NCBI RefSeq assembly: GCF_002795245.1 | Contig: NZ_PGVG01000045.1 | Coordinates: 1-58,148 of the forward strand | Source of the DNA: Bradyrhizobium forestalis | Lineage (GTDB): Bacteria; Pseudomonadota; Alphaproteobacteria; Rhizobiales; Xanthobacteraceae | Direction of reading: 5' to 3' | DNA: 58,148 nucleotides | Part shown: positions 29,803 through 38,924 of the stretch, one piece after another | How the letters are laid out: the number at the start of each line of letters is the position of its first letter | Numbering within the stretch: the stretch's first letter is position 1 | Position numbers and translations under genes: made by a program | Notes under the pieces: generated by a model | Told to the model about the DNA's origin: nothing | Database searches by the model: none | The model's input: only the letters and a program-made list of their open reading frames with translations

Positions 29803-31863
29803 ATGGTTCACGATTCCTCCGACAATCCGGACGACCGCACGCGCAAGTCGCCGCGCGCTGCGGCGAGCGACGCGCCGCCCGAGCGACTGGCAGCGCCGGA
29901 CGTCGATCCCGCGGCGGCAGGCGGCGGCGACGAGGACGATGCGCTGCTGCCGGATATCCTGGAAGAGAGCGGCGCGATCGGCGAAGGCCCGCTGGCGAGC
30001 GGTCACGAGGCGATCGAGCGCGCGGTTCGGCTCGCGCCCACCTCGCCCGGCGTCTATCGCATGCTCAATGCGAACGCCGACGTGCTCTATGTCGGCAAGG
30101 CCAAGAACGTCAAAAAGCGCCTGTCCAATTATGCGCGCCAAAGCGCCCCGCTGCCGGCCCGCATCCTGCGCATGATCGCCGCCACGGTGACCGTGGAGAT
30201 CGTCTCGACCAACACCGAGACCGAGGCGCTGCTGCTGGAGGCCAACCTCATCAAGCAGCTGCGGCCGCGCTTCAACGTGCAGCTGCGCGACGACAAGTCG
30301 TTTCCCTACATCCTGATCACCGGCGACCATTGGGCGCCGCAGATCCTCAAGCATCGCGGGGCCCAAACGCGGCCCGGGCGCTATTTCGGCCCGTTCGCCT
30401 CCGCCGGCGCGGTCAACCGCACCATCACGGCGTTGCAGCGCGCGTTCCTGATCCGCTCCTGCACCGATTCGTTCTTCGAGAGCCGCACCCGGCCCTGCCT
30501 GCTCTATCAGATCCGCCGCTGTGCCGGCCCCTGCACCCGCGAGATCGACTTCGGCGGCTATTCAACGCTGGTGCGCGAGGCGAGCGACTTCCTGTCCGGC
30601 AAGAGCCACGCGGTGAAGCAGGAGCTTGCCGGCGAGATGGAGAAGGCGGCCAATGAGCTCGAATTCGAGCGCGCCGCACTCTACCGCGACCGCCTCGCCG
30701 CGCTGTCGGCGATCCAGTCGCAGCAGGGCATCAATCCGCGCACGGTCGAGGAAGCCGACGTGTTCGCCATCCACCAGGAGGGCGGCTTCTCCTGCGTCGA
30801 GGTGTTCTTCTTCCGCACCGGCCAGAACTGGGGCAACCGCGCCTATTTCCCACGCGCAGAGAAAACCTTCACGCCCGAGGAAGTGCTCGGCTCCTTCCTG
30901 GCCCAGTTCTACGACGACAAGCCGCCGCCGAAGAACATCCTGCTCTCGCACGAGATCGAGGAGAGCGAGCTGCTTGCGAACGCGCTGTCGATCAAGGCCG
31001 GCCACAAGGTCGAGGTCACCGCGCCCAAGCGCGGCGAGAAGAAGGAGCTCGTCACCCACGCGCTGACCAATGCGCGCGAGGCGCTCGGTCGCAAGCTCGC
31101 GGACACCGCAACGCAAAGCCGCCTGCTCGAGGCCATGGCCACGACGCTGAACCTGCCGCACCCGCCCAAGCGTATCGAGGTCTACGACAACAGCCACATC
31201 CAGGGCACCAATGCGGTCGGCGCCATGATCGTCGCCGGCCCCGACGGCTTCGTGAAGAACCAGTACCGCAAGTTCAACATCAAGTCGGAAGGGATCACGC
31301 CCGGCGACGACTTCGCCATGATGCGCGAGGTGCTGGAGCGCCGCTTCAAGCGCCTGATCAATCCGCCCGAGGAGAGTGCGGCCAAGGGGAAGGACGACGA
31401 TTTCCCGCAATGGCCCGACCTCGTCATCATCGACGGCGGCCGCGGCCAGCTCAACGCCGTCCGCGAGATCTTTGCCAGTCTCGGCCTGACCGAGGTGTCG
31501 CTGATGTCGGTCGCCAAGGGACCGGACCGGGATGCCGGCCGCGAGACCCTGTTCATGCCGGAGCGCGAGGCCATCAAGCTCGAGCCGCGCGATCCCGTGC
31601 TCTATTTCATCCAGCGCCTGCGCGACGAGGCCCACCGCTTCGTCATCGGTTCGCACCGCAAGCTGCGCAAGAAGGACATCCGCGAGGCCGGCCTGCAGGA
31701 GATTCCGGGGATCGGCCCGTCACGCAAACGTGCCTTGCTGCACCATTTCGGAACCCTGAAGGAGATCGAACGGGCCTCGATTGCCGATCTCGGCAAGGTT
31801 CCGGGGGTCAGCGCCGAGAGCGCGCGCAGGATTTTCGAGTATTTCCATCCCCAACCGGGGTGA
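29803..31863 (+). CDS. uvrC: Excinuclease ABC subunit C
   Basis: A 686-residue protein, about 75 longer than E. coli UvrC because of a charged, Ala/Asp-rich N-terminal extension (residues 1-70). GIY-YIG nuclease: PGVYRML...DVLYVGKAKNVKKRL (about 81-108). UVR motif and UvrB-contact region about 270-310; RNase H-like C-terminal nuclease with YDNSHIQG and IIDGGRGQLNA; HhH2 tail IPGIGPSRKRALL. It makes both incisions in nucleotide excision repair. pgsA follows after 95 bp in the same direction, the conserved rhizobial order. Confidence 0.96.
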   Translation: MVHDSSDNPDDRTRKSPRAAASDAPPERLAAPDVDPAAAGGGDEDDALLPDILEESGAIGEGPLASGHEAIERAVRLAPTSPGVYRMLNANADVLYVGKAKNVKKRLSNYARQSAPLPARILRMIAATVTVEIVSTNTETEALLLEANLIKQLRPRFNVQLRDDKSFPYILITGDHWAPQILKHRGAQTRPGRYFGPFASAGAVNRTITALQRAFLIRSCTDSFFESRTRPCLLYQIRRCAGPCTREIDFGGYSTLVREASDFLSGKSHAVKQELAGEMEKAANELEFERAALYRDRLAALSAIQSQQGINPRTVEEADVFAIHQEGGFSCVEVFFFRTGQNWGNRAYFPRAEKTFTPEEVLGSFLAQFYDDKPPPKNILLSHEIEESELLANALSIKAGHKVEVTAPKRGEKKELVTHALTNAREALGRKLADTATQSRLLEAMATTLNLPHPPKRIEVYDNSHIQGTNAVGAMIVAGPDGFVKNQYRKFNIKSEGITPGDDFAMMREVLERRFKRLINPPEESAAKGKDDDFPQWPDLVIIDGGRGQLNAVREIFASLGLTEVSLMSVAKGPDRDAGRETLFMPEREAIKLEPRDPVLYFIQRLRDEAHRFVIGSHRKLRKKDIREAGLQEIPGIGPSRKRALLHHFGTLKEIERASIADLGKVPGVSAESARRIFEYFHPQPG

Positions 31864-31958
31864 ATGAAGGGGACTGCGGTCATATGGTCGTTGCATCCTG
31901 CGCCCATCTGGGGAGCGGAACGGTTGACCTTGGGGCCCGAGCGGTATTGGTAGGACGG

Positions 31959-32576
31959 ATGAACATCGCCACGACACGAGGGACGACCAGCCGCGCGATG
32001 TCCCTCCCCAACATCCTGACCTACGGCCGGATCGCCGCGATCCCGGTCGTGGTCGGATGCATCTATGCGCAGTCGATTCTGGATCAGCCGCTCTGGCTGC
32101 GCTGGGTCGCGGTCGCCCTTTTCATCGCGGCCGGGGTGACCGATTACCTCGACGGCTATTATGCGCGGATCTGGAATCAGCAATCGGCGTTCGGCCGGAT
32201 GCTCGACCCGATCGCCGACAAGCTGCTGGTCGCCTCCTGCCTGCTGATGCTGGCCGCGGACGGCATCATCCACGGCTGGTCGCTGTGGGCCGCCATCGTG
32301 ATCCTGTGCCGCGAGATCCTGGTCTCGGGCCTGCGCGAATACCTCGCCGCGCTGCGCGTCAGCGTGCCCGTGACCAAGCTCGCCAAATGGAAGACCACGG
32401 TCCAGCTCGTCGCCATCGGCTTCCTGCTCGCAGGTCCAGCCGGCGATGAGGTGGTGCCGGTCGTCTCGATGATTGGCCTCGCGCTGCTGTGGGCTTCGGC
32501 GATCCTCACCATCTACACCGGCTACGACTATTTCCGCGCCGGCATCCATCACCTCATCAAGGAGGACGAGGGATGA
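31959..32576 (+). CDS. pgsA: CDP-diacylglycerol-glycerol-3-phosphate 3-phosphatidyltransferase
   Basis: A 205-residue inner-membrane CDP-alcohol phosphatidyltransferase. The signature DYLDGYYARIWNQQSAFGRM...DPIADK has the spacing D-x2-DG-x2-AR-x8-G-x3-D-x3-D. MSLPNILTYGRIAAIP is the usual N-terminus of PgsA, so the ATG at 31998 is an alternative start to the one at 31959. It makes phosphatidylglycerol phosphate, feeding the lipid donor used by Lgt. Its TGA overlaps the moaD ATG (ATGA). Confidence 0.93.
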   Translation: MNIATTRGTTSRAMSLPNILTYGRIAAIPVVVGCIYAQSILDQPLWLRWVAVALFIAAGVTDYLDGYYARIWNQQSAFGRMLDPIADKLLVASCLLMLAADGIIHGWSLWAAIVILCREILVSGLREYLAALRVSVPVTKLAKWKTTVQLVAIGFLLAGPAGDEVVPVVSMIGLALLWASAILTIYTGYDYFRAGIHHLIKEDEG

Positions 32577-32824
32577 AGGTGAAGTATTTCGCCTGGGTAC
32601 GCGAGCGCATCGGCAAGGCCGAAGAGACCATCGAGCCGCCCGCGACCGTGCGCACCGTGGAGGAGCTGATCGCCTGGCTGTCCAGCCAAAGCGAGGCCTA
32701 TGCATATGCGTTCGAGAAGCCGAAGGTGATCCGCACGGCGATCGACCACGCCCACGTCAAATCAGATACCGCGATCGCGGGCGCCCGCGAGATCGCGTTC
32801 TTCCCGCCGATGACTGGCGGCTAG
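32573..32824 (+). CDS. moaD: Molybdopterin synthase sulfur carrier subunit MoaD
   Basis: An 83-residue ubiquitin-like protein ending in the functional Gly-Gly tail (FFPPMTGG), which is thiocarboxylated. VKYFAWVRERIGKAEE and AIAGAREIAFFPP fit MoaD. It donates sulfur to MoaE when precursor Z becomes molybdopterin. Start ATG at 32573 overlaps the pgsA stop by four bases; moaE follows across a palindromic repeat. Confidence 0.94.
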   Translation: MKVKYFAWVRERIGKAEETIEPPATVRTVEELIAWLSSQSEAYAYAFEKPKVIRTAIDHAHVKSDTAIAGAREIAFFPPMTGG

Positions 32825-32863
32825 GCCAATGTTAACAGGCAGACCGGCATACGGCGTCGCCTC

Positions 32864-32986
32864 ACCTCTCCCCAACGGGGAGAGGTCGATTTGCGCAGCA
32901 AATCGGGTGAGGGGGCACAGGTCCCACGAGAGAGCAGATCCCCTCACCCGCGCCTTCGGCGCGACCTCTCCCTACGGGAGAGGTGT
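32864..32986. repeat. Large composite inverted repeat (CTCTCCCC family), copy 4
   Basis: The ends are ACCTCTCCCCAACGGGGAGAGGT and ACCTCTCCCTACGGGAGAGGT. Variable inner palindromes are GATTTGCGCAGCAAATC and CGCGCCTTCGGCGCG. It lies inside the moaD-moaE gap, so the two genes are either read through it or separately transcribed. Confidence 0.78.
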
Positions 32987-33001
32987 GGGAGCAGCTAAGC
33001 C

Positions 33002-33469
33002 ATGACCTGCCCCGTCACCATCCGTATCCAGGAAGACGATTTCGACATCGCGCGCGAGATCGAGGTCCTGACCAAGAGCCGCACCGACATCGGCGCGGTC
33101 GTGAGCTTCTCCGGCATCTGCCGCGCCGACGACGACAGCGCGAAGATTTCGGCGCTTACGCTCGAACATTATCCGGGCATGGCGGAAGAAGAGATCAGGC
33201 GTCATGTCGACGAGGCGACCTCGCGCTGGCCGCTCAACGGCGTCACGGTGATTCACCGCGTCGGCCGCTTCATGCCCGGCCAGAACATCGTGCTGGTGCT
33301 GACCGCCTCGCAGCACCGGCAGGCCGCATTCCAGGCGGCCGAGTTCCTGATGGACTATCTCAAGACCAGTGCGCCGTTCTGGAAGAAGGAAGAGAGCGCC
33401 ACCGGCACCGGCTGGGTCGAGGCCCACGCCCGTGACGACGAGGCCGCCGCACGCTGGACCAAATCCTGA
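33002..33469 (+). CDS. moaE: Molybdopterin synthase catalytic subunit MoaE
   Basis: A 155-residue catalytic subunit. GAVVSFSGICR, LTLEHYPGMAEEEI, IHRVGRFMPG and the active-site region DYLKTSAPFWKKE with its catalytic Lys are present. It forms a heterotetramer with MoaD and inserts the dithiolene sulfurs. Its TGA shares a base with the ATG of prmB (TGATG), so the downstream methyltransferase is translationally coupled. Confidence 0.95.
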   Translation: MTCPVTIRIQEDDFDIAREIEVLTKSRTDIGAVVSFSGICRADDDSAKISALTLEHYPGMAEEEIRRHVDEATSRWPLNGVTVIHRVGRFMPGQNIVLVLTASQHRQAAFQAAEFLMDYLKTSAPFWKKEESATGTGWVEAHARDDEAAARWTKS

Positions 33470-34428
33470 TGGCAAGAGTTGCGAAAAAGACCGCGCGCGG
33501 CGGCGCCGCGCCGAAGCTTGCGAAGGTGGGACGCGGCGAGCTTCTCACGCTGCTCGACTTCGTCCGCTATGCGGTGAGCCGCTTCGTCGAAGCCAGGCTC
33601 GCCTTTGCCCACGGCACCACCGACCCGGTCGCGGAAGCCGCCTTCCTGGTCTGCGAGGCGCTGCATCTCAATCCCGACCAGTTCGAGATCTTTGCCCATG
33701 CGCGCGTCACCGCCGCGGAAGGCAAGACCCTGCTCGACCTGATCCATCGGCGCGTCACGACGCGCAAACCGGCCGCCTATCTCGTCAACAAGATCTATAT
33801 GCGCGGCCTGCCCTTCTATGTCGACGAACGCGTCATCGTTCCGCGCTCCTTCATCGGCGAGCTCCTGGATTCGCATTTCGGCGGCGACGGCGAGGCCGGC
33901 TCGCTGATCGACGATCCCACCGCCGTCGCGCGCGTGCTCGATCTCTGCACGGGGTCGGGATGCCTCGCGATCCTCGCCGCGCACCATTTCCCGAACGCCA
34001 CCGTCGACGCCGTCGATATCTCCAAGGGTGCACTTGAAGTTGCCGCCCGCAATGTCCGCGAATACGGGCTCACGGACCGCATCAGCCTCTATCGCGGCGA
34101 CCTGTTCGCCCCGCTCGGCGACAACAGATACGACCTGATCATCACCAACCCGCCTTACGTCGATGCCGAAGGCATGGCGGCGCTGCCGCCGGAGTGCCGG
34201 GCCGAGCCGAAGCTCGCGTTCGACGGCGGCGCCGACGGTCTCGACGTGGTGCGCCGCATCCTGCGCGATGCGCCCGATCACCTGACGCCGGACGGCGGGC
34301 TGATCTGCGAGATCGGCCGCGGCCGCGAGCTGATCGACGAGGCCTTTCCGGAATTGCCGCTGCTCTGGCTCGACACCGAAGATTCCGAGGGCGAGGTGTT
34401 CTGGATCGCAGCCGCCGATCTCGACTGA
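33469..34428 (+). CDS. prmB: Ribosomal protein L3 N5-glutamine methyltransferase PrmB
   Basis: A 319-residue HemK-family enzyme, close to E. coli PrmB (310). The N-terminal helical domain includes DPVAEAAFLVCEALHL; the SAM motif is LDLCTGSGCLAI and the catalytic NPPY motif is ITNPPYVDAEGM. ERVIVPRSFIGELL is typical of PrmB rather than PrmC. It methylates a Gln of L3 in large-subunit assembly. The first 20 residues are basic and variable. It overlaps moaE by one base. Confidence 0.93.
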   Translation: MARVAKKTARGGAAPKLAKVGRGELLTLLDFVRYAVSRFVEARLAFAHGTTDPVAEAAFLVCEALHLNPDQFEIFAHARVTAAEGKTLLDLIHRRVTTRKPAAYLVNKIYMRGLPFYVDERVIVPRSFIGELLDSHFGGDGEAGSLIDDPTAVARVLDLCTGSGCLAILAAHHFPNATVDAVDISKGALEVAARNVREYGLTDRISLYRGDLFAPLGDNRYDLIITNPPYVDAEGMAALPPECRAEPKLAFDGGADGLDVVRRILRDAPDHLTPDGGLICEIGRGRELIDEAFPELPLLWLDTEDSEGEVFWIAAADLD

Positions 34429-34519
34429 GCCTCTGCGACGCGCGCGCTTCCTCGGAACAAAGTCAAATACCGCCACGTTCATCCTCCGATGCATTTTTTC
34501 GCTCTCGGAGGATGTCCGC

Positions 34520-35137
34520 ATGCTCGCGCCATCGGGCGAATTGCTGCGCGCCGGCATGGCGCTGAAGCTCAATCACGTCAAACGCGCCGCTCAATCCTAT
34601 CTGCGTGACCAGACCAGCCAGGCAACCGGCAAGGTGACATCTTACGCGGTGGCCGGCGGGCTGTTCGCGGTCGCCGGCCTGTTCGTTGTCGCAGCAATTT
34701 TCGTCGGGCTGATCGCCCTGTACCGCTGGGTCGCCATCACCTACGGGCAATTCTGGGGTCTTGGCGCGGTCGGCGCAGTGCTGTTGGTGGTGGCTGCGGT
34801 CCTTGCCGGGGTGGCGATGGCACAGATGAGGCGCAAGCCCAAGCCGATCGTGCCGCTTGCGAGCCGTCTGCGCGTGGCGGTCGCGACGCCGCGGATCCCG
34901 CGCGGAACGGTCAAGCAGGCGGTGAAGGAGGTCGCAACGACGATCCCCCTCGCACCGCTCGCGCCGGACGAACGCAGTCATGGCAGCAAGGCTTATGGCA
35001 GCAAGGCTTATGGCAGCAAGGCTTGGCCGGCCCGCGCTAACCGCCCCGTGCAACTTGGCCTGATGCTCGCGGCCGTCGGCCTGGTCGGGCTGACGGCCGC
35101 CCGCCGGCGGCGCCACAGGCGCAGTCTGGAGGCGTGA
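34520..35137 (+). CDS. Holin-like (phage_holin_3_6 type) membrane protein
   Basis: A 205-residue protein with two strong membrane segments (about residues 42-68 and 75-100) after an amphipathic N-terminal helix. The arrangement resembles the chromosomal 'phage holin family' proteins, which are not phage lysis proteins. The C-terminal half is Arg/Lys/Ala-rich with a triple GSKAY/GSKAY/GSKAW repeat (residues about 155-169) and a final hydrophobic stretch. It overlaps the BrkB-like gene by one base (GTGATG). The function is unknown. Confidence 0.75.
   Translation: MLAPSGELLRAGMALKLNHVKRAAQSYLRDQTSQATGKVTSYAVAGGLFAVAGLFVVAAIFVGLIALYRWVAITYGQFWGLGAVGAVLLVVAAVLAGVAMAQMRRKPKPIVPLASRLRVAVATPRIPRGTVKQAVKEVATTIPLAPLAPDERSHGSKAYGSKAYGSKAWPARANRPVQLGLMLAAVGLVGLTAARRRRHRRSLEA
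34981..35025 (+). repeat. 15-bp in-frame tandem repeat, three copies
   Basis: TGGCAGCAAGGCTTA is repeated three times (third copy ends TTG), coding GSKAY/GSKAY/GSKAW within the holin-like protein. Copy number is likely to vary between strains. Confidence 0.9.
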
Positions 35138-36267
35138 TGCCGGCGCGGCGCTCCGAACCGATCGATTCCTGGCTTCTAGTAGCGGCGACGGCCATCTTCG
35201 TTCTGACGGCGGAGCGCTACTTTCAGGATATGGGCCTGATCCGGTCGGGGCCTCCGCAAGACCACCGCAAGGGCGAAGCGAGTTCACCGGAAGCCCACCC
35301 GGCCGGTGCGGCGATGCAGCCCGGCCGGGGCCGCCGGGCGAAAAGTCCGGCCCAGATCCCCTGGTCGGGCTGGAAGGATATTTTTTGGCGGACCTATCAG
35401 CGCATCGACGAGGATCGCCTGCTCGCGACGGCGGGCGGCGTCGTCTTCTTCGGGCTGCTCGCGCTCTTCCCCGCAGTCACCGCGCTCGTCTCCTCTTATG
35501 CCCTGTTCGCCGATCCCGCGACGATCAGCGCCAACCTCCAGACGCTTGCGACCATGCTGCCCGAGGGGTCGTTCCAGATCGTCGAAGACCAGGTCGCGCG
35601 CGTGCTGTCGAACGGCAATACGACGCTCGGTGTCACGTTCCTGTTCGGCCTGCTGCTTGCGATCTGGAGCGCCAATGCGGGGGTCAAGGCGATCTTCGAC
35701 GCCCTCAACATCGCCTACGAGGAACGCGAGAAGCGCAGCTTCATCCGGCTGAACATGGTCTCGCTGGCCTTCACCGTCGGCGGCATCGTGGCGCTGCTGT
35801 TGATGGTGGGGGCTGTCGTCGCCTTCCCGCTTGCGCTCAATCATCTCGGCATGGCGCCCGAAAGCAAGCTGATCGTCGCGCTCGCACGATGGCCGCTGCT
35901 GTTCCTGATCCTGCTCGTTGCACTCGCCATCCTCTACCGCTTCGCGCCCAGCCGTGACGCGCCGCGCTGGCAATGGCTGAGCCTCGGCGCCGTGACGGCC
36001 GCGATCCTCTGGATCGCCGGCTCGGCCCTGCTGTCCTGGTACCTCTCGGAATTCGCCAATTACAACGCGACCTACGGCTCTTTGGGCGCTGCGATCGGCC
36101 TGATGATGTGGATGTGGATGTCGGCGATCGTCATCATGTTCGGCGCCGAGCTAAATTCGGAGATCGAGCGACAGACGCTGCGCGACACCACCACCGGGCG
36201 GCCGAAACCGCCCGGCAGCCGCGAAGCCGTCTCGGCCGACACCGTCGGCGCCACCGCGCCGTCCTGA
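35137..36267 (+). CDS. YihY/BrkB family inner-membrane protein
   Basis: A 376-residue protein. An N-terminal hydrophobic segment at about residues 13-30 is followed by a basic, disordered linker, then the YihY/BrkB domain with about six helices (about 80-350). Characteristic parts are RIDEDRLLATAGGVVFFGLL, NYNATYGSLGAAIGLMMWMW and AELNSEIERQ. Despite the old names (ribonuclease BN, serum resistance BrkB), the function is unresolved, with transport suspected. ATG at 35137 or GTG at 35134; both overlap the upstream stop. Confidence 0.87.
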   Translation: MPARRSEPIDSWLLVAATAIFVLTAERYFQDMGLIRSGPPQDHRKGEASSPEAHPAGAAMQPGRGRRAKSPAQIPWSGWKDIFWRTYQRIDEDRLLATAGGVVFFGLLALFPAVTALVSSYALFADPATISANLQTLATMLPEGSFQIVEDQVARVLSNGNTTLGVTFLFGLLLAIWSANAGVKAIFDALNIAYEEREKRSFIRLNMVSLAFTVGGIVALLLMVGAVVAFPLALNHLGMAPESKLIVALARWPLLFLILLVALAILYRFAPSRDAPRWQWLSLGAVTAAILWIAGSALLSWYLSEFANYNATYGSLGAAIGLMMWMWMSAIVIMFGAELNSEIERQTLRDTTTGRPKPPGSREAVSADTVGATAPS

Positions 36268-36414
36268 CCTCGCCCAGGAACGGGCCGCTATCCCCTCGAA
36301 TCAACAATGATGTTAATGTCATGCATGCTTGGGGGAGCATGAGGCGTGACGGGGTTCGGACGCGGCCCGTGCTTTCCTGGGTGAGGCAGTCAGCTCTTGA
36401 GGCGAACGCGCGGC

Positions 36415-37890
36415 ATGATTCGCATTTCGACGATCTTCATCGCCATCTGCATGGTCCTGGTCGCGGCCTCGCTCGGGCTCGGGCTCTATTCGGTCGCCGG
36501 CATCAGCGGAACAGAATCGGCGATCGTGGCGCTGACCGCGCTGACCTTCCTGATCCTCTACAACGCAGTCTCGATGCGGCTGCGCGACCGCAGCGACGTC
36601 GGCGGCCAGATTGCCGACCTCTCGCGGGGCACCGCCGACCTCGCCCGCCAGGTGGCCGAGTTCGGCCGCCGGTTAGCTGCGATCGAGGGCCGCGTCGCCT
36701 CGTCCAATTCGACCAATTCCGACCGCGTCCAGTCGGTGATCGGCGAGATCAACGAGCTGGGCGGATTGGTCAGGCAGCTCGCCACCACCGTGGCGGCCCA
36801 TGAGGATCTGCTGGCCGACAGCGTGCCGGCCTCAGCTTCCGCCCCGGTCACGAGGCCCGAGCCGGAGGCACCGATCGATCTGGCTGCCCCCTTCGAGGAG
36901 AAGCCTGTCGCCCCTCCTCCGCTTCCCGTGCCGCCGCCGCGGCCGGCGCCGGCGGCTCAGCCCCAAACCGCCAACCCCGTCCAGACCGCCAACGGACGCA
37001 ACCAGACCCAATTGCTGGCGACGCTGCGCAATGCAATCGACGAGAACCGCATCGACATCTTCCTGCAACCGATGGTGACGCTGCCGCAGCGCAAGGTGCG
37101 GTTCTACGAGGCGGTGACGCGCCTGCGTGACGAGCGCGACCAGCTGATCGCCGCCGAGGAATTCATCAGCATCGCGGAAGCCTCCGGGCTGATCGGGCGC
37201 ATCGACAACATGGTGATGCTGCGCTGCGTGCAGGTGCTGCGGCGCCTGATGGTGCGCAACAAGGACGTCGGCGTGTTCTGCAACGTCGCGGCCTCCACGC
37301 TCGGCAATTCCACCACCTTCGCGCAATGTCTCGACTTCCTCGAAGCCAACCGCGCGCTGGCGCCCTCGCTGGTGCTGGAGTTCAAGCAATCGACGTTCCG
37401 CAATCTCGGCCCGGCAGAGACCGAGAACCTCGCGGCGCTCGCCCAGCGCGGCTTCCGCTTCTCGATCGACCATGTCACGGATCTGCGCATCGAGCCGCGC
37501 GAGCTGGCCGATCGCGGGGTACGCTTCATCAAGGTGCCGGCCACGCTGCTGCTCGATCCCAGGCAGGCCTCGACCTCGGACATCCACCCCTCTGATCTGT
37601 CCGACCTGCTCGGCCGCTTCGGGATCGACCTGATCGCCGAGCGGATCGAGGGCGAGCGCGCCGTGGTCGACCTGCTCGACTACGACGTGCGGTTCGGCCA
37701 GGGGTTTCTGTTCGCGCCGCCCCGGCCATTGCGGCCGGAGGGGGCATCTGCTACCGCCGGGGCGCCGCCGAACCAGGCGAAAGACATTCAGGGACCTCAT
37801 GGCTCCGGCACACCAAGCTCAGGCGCGACGTCCTCTGCGCCTCCGCCACAACGCATCACCGGCAACGCGGCGCTCGCGCGCCGCATCTGA
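36415..37890 (+). CDS. TipF-like membrane protein with degenerate EAL domain
   Basis: A 491-residue protein. Two N-terminal membrane helices (about residues 3-26 and 32-53) precede a coiled coil (about 68-135), a Pro-rich linker (about 150-200) and a C-terminal EAL domain (about 203-445). EAL reads EAV (VRFYEAVTRL); N of FCNVA, E of LEFKQ, K of IKVPA and E of AERIE remain, but the DDFG region is SIDHVTD. The layout matches Caulobacter TipF, a c-di-GMP-binding flagellar positioning factor. Orthology is inferred; activity as a phosphodiesterase is doubtful. Confidence 0.8.
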   Translation: MIRISTIFIAICMVLVAASLGLGLYSVAGISGTESAIVALTALTFLILYNAVSMRLRDRSDVGGQIADLSRGTADLARQVAEFGRRLAAIEGRVASSNSTNSDRVQSVIGEINELGGLVRQLATTVAAHEDLLADSVPASASAPVTRPEPEAPIDLAAPFEEKPVAPPPLPVPPPRPAPAAQPQTANPVQTANGRNQTQLLATLRNAIDENRIDIFLQPMVTLPQRKVRFYEAVTRLRDERDQLIAAEEFISIAEASGLIGRIDNMVMLRCVQVLRRLMVRNKDVGVFCNVAASTLGNSTTFAQCLDFLEANRALAPSLVLEFKQSTFRNLGPAETENLAALAQRGFRFSIDHVTDLRIEPRELADRGVRFIKVPATLLLDPRQASTSDIHPSDLSDLLGRFGIDLIAERIEGERAVVDLLDYDVRFGQGFLFAPPRPLRPEGASATAGAPPNQAKDIQGPHGSGTPSSGATSSAPPPQRITGNAALARRI

Positions 37891-37905
37891 TCGGCCGCGC
37901 GCATC

Positions 37906-38760
37906 ATGACCACGCTGCATTTTGCCGAAGGCCTGCGCGAGCTCGTGGGCGGCGTCGACGTCGTGCTCAGCGACATCTGGGGCGTGGTTCACAACGGACT
38001 GGAATCCTTCCCCGAAGCCTGCGAGGCGCTGTACACCTATCGCAGCCGCGGCGGTACGGTGATCCTGATCACCAACGCGCCGCGCCCGGCCGACTCCGTG
38101 CAGCGGCAATTGCGCAAGCTCGGCGTCCCCGATGAGACCTATGACGCGATCGTCTCTTCAGGCGACCTGACCCGGCTCTATGTCGCCGAGCATCCCGGCC
38201 GCAAGATGTTCTGGCTCGGCCCCGAGCGCGACAACTCGATCTACCGCGGCCTCGATGCGAAGACTGCGCCGCTGGAGGAAGCCGATTACATCGTCTGCAC
38301 CGGCCTCTACGACGACGAGACCGAGACGGCGGAAGACTATCGCGGCATGATGCTGAAGGCGCGCGAGCGCAAGCTGACGCTGGTCTGCGCCAACCCCGAC
38401 ATCGTGGTGGAACGCGGCGACCGGCTGATCTATTGCGCCGGCGCCATCGCGGAGCTCTACCGCGAGCTCGGCGGCGAGGTGATCTTCTACGGCAAGCCGC
38501 ACCGGCCGATCTACGAGCGCGCGATGGCGCTCGCCGGCGAACGCCAGGGTCACCAGATCGACCGGAAAAAGGTGCTGGCGATCGGGGATTCCGTCCGCAC
38601 CGACCTGACCGGCGCGCGCGAATTCGGCATCGACTGCCTGTTCGTCACCCGCGGCATCCATGCCGAGGAGTTCGAGGGTCTCGACCAGCTCGACCCGACA
38701 TCGGTGATGGAATTGTTCGGCCACCCGCCGAAGGCGCTGATGCGCGAATTGAAGTGGTGA
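37906..38760 (+). CDS. HAD-superfamily hydrolase, subclass IIA
   Basis: A 284-residue HAD phosphatase-like enzyme of the TIGR01459 type. Motif I is LSDIWGVVHNG with the nucleophile Asp, motif II LITNAPRP, motif III FYGKPHRPIY (Lys), motif IV IGDSVRTDLTGA. The second Asp of motif I is replaced by Trp, as is usual in this subgroup. It probably removes phosphate from a small metabolite; the substrate is not predictable. It follows the EAL protein gene after 15 bp and may be co-transcribed. Confidence 0.9.
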   Translation: MTTLHFAEGLRELVGGVDVVLSDIWGVVHNGLESFPEACEALYTYRSRGGTVILITNAPRPADSVQRQLRKLGVPDETYDAIVSSGDLTRLYVAEHPGRKMFWLGPERDNSIYRGLDAKTAPLEEADYIVCTGLYDDETETAEDYRGMMLKARERKLTLVCANPDIVVERGDRLIYCAGAIAELYRELGGEVIFYGKPHRPIYERAMALAGERQGHQIDRKKVLAIGDSVRTDLTGAREFGIDCLFVTRGIHAEEFEGLDQLDPTSVMELFGHPPKALMRELKW

Positions 38761-38768
38761 AAAATATC

Positions 38769-38914
38769 GTGCCCCGGACGCCATAAGCGCGTCTTCGACG
38801 CGCTACGGCGAAGCGTTGCAGAGCCGGGGCCCAGAAGCCGCAAATGATGTCGTGGATAGACTGGGTCCCGGCTCAGCGTCGCGTCACTGACGTGACGCGC
38901 CTTGTCCGGGACAC
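38769..38914. repeat. Composite inverted repeat (CGTGTCCCGGACGC family), copy 4
   Basis: Begins CGTGCCCCGGACGC and ends CTTGTCCGGGACACC. It contains CAGAGCCGGGGCCCAGA and CTGGGTCCCGGCTCAGCG and lies between convergent genes (HAD hydrolase and cheY). Confidence 0.76.
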
Positions 38915-38924
38915 CAACACGCGC

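Noticed and set aside
34520..35137. Prophage lysis module because of the holin-like protein
   Set aside because: No endolysin, integrase or structural phage gene is nearby; chromosomal holin-like proteins are common in this group.
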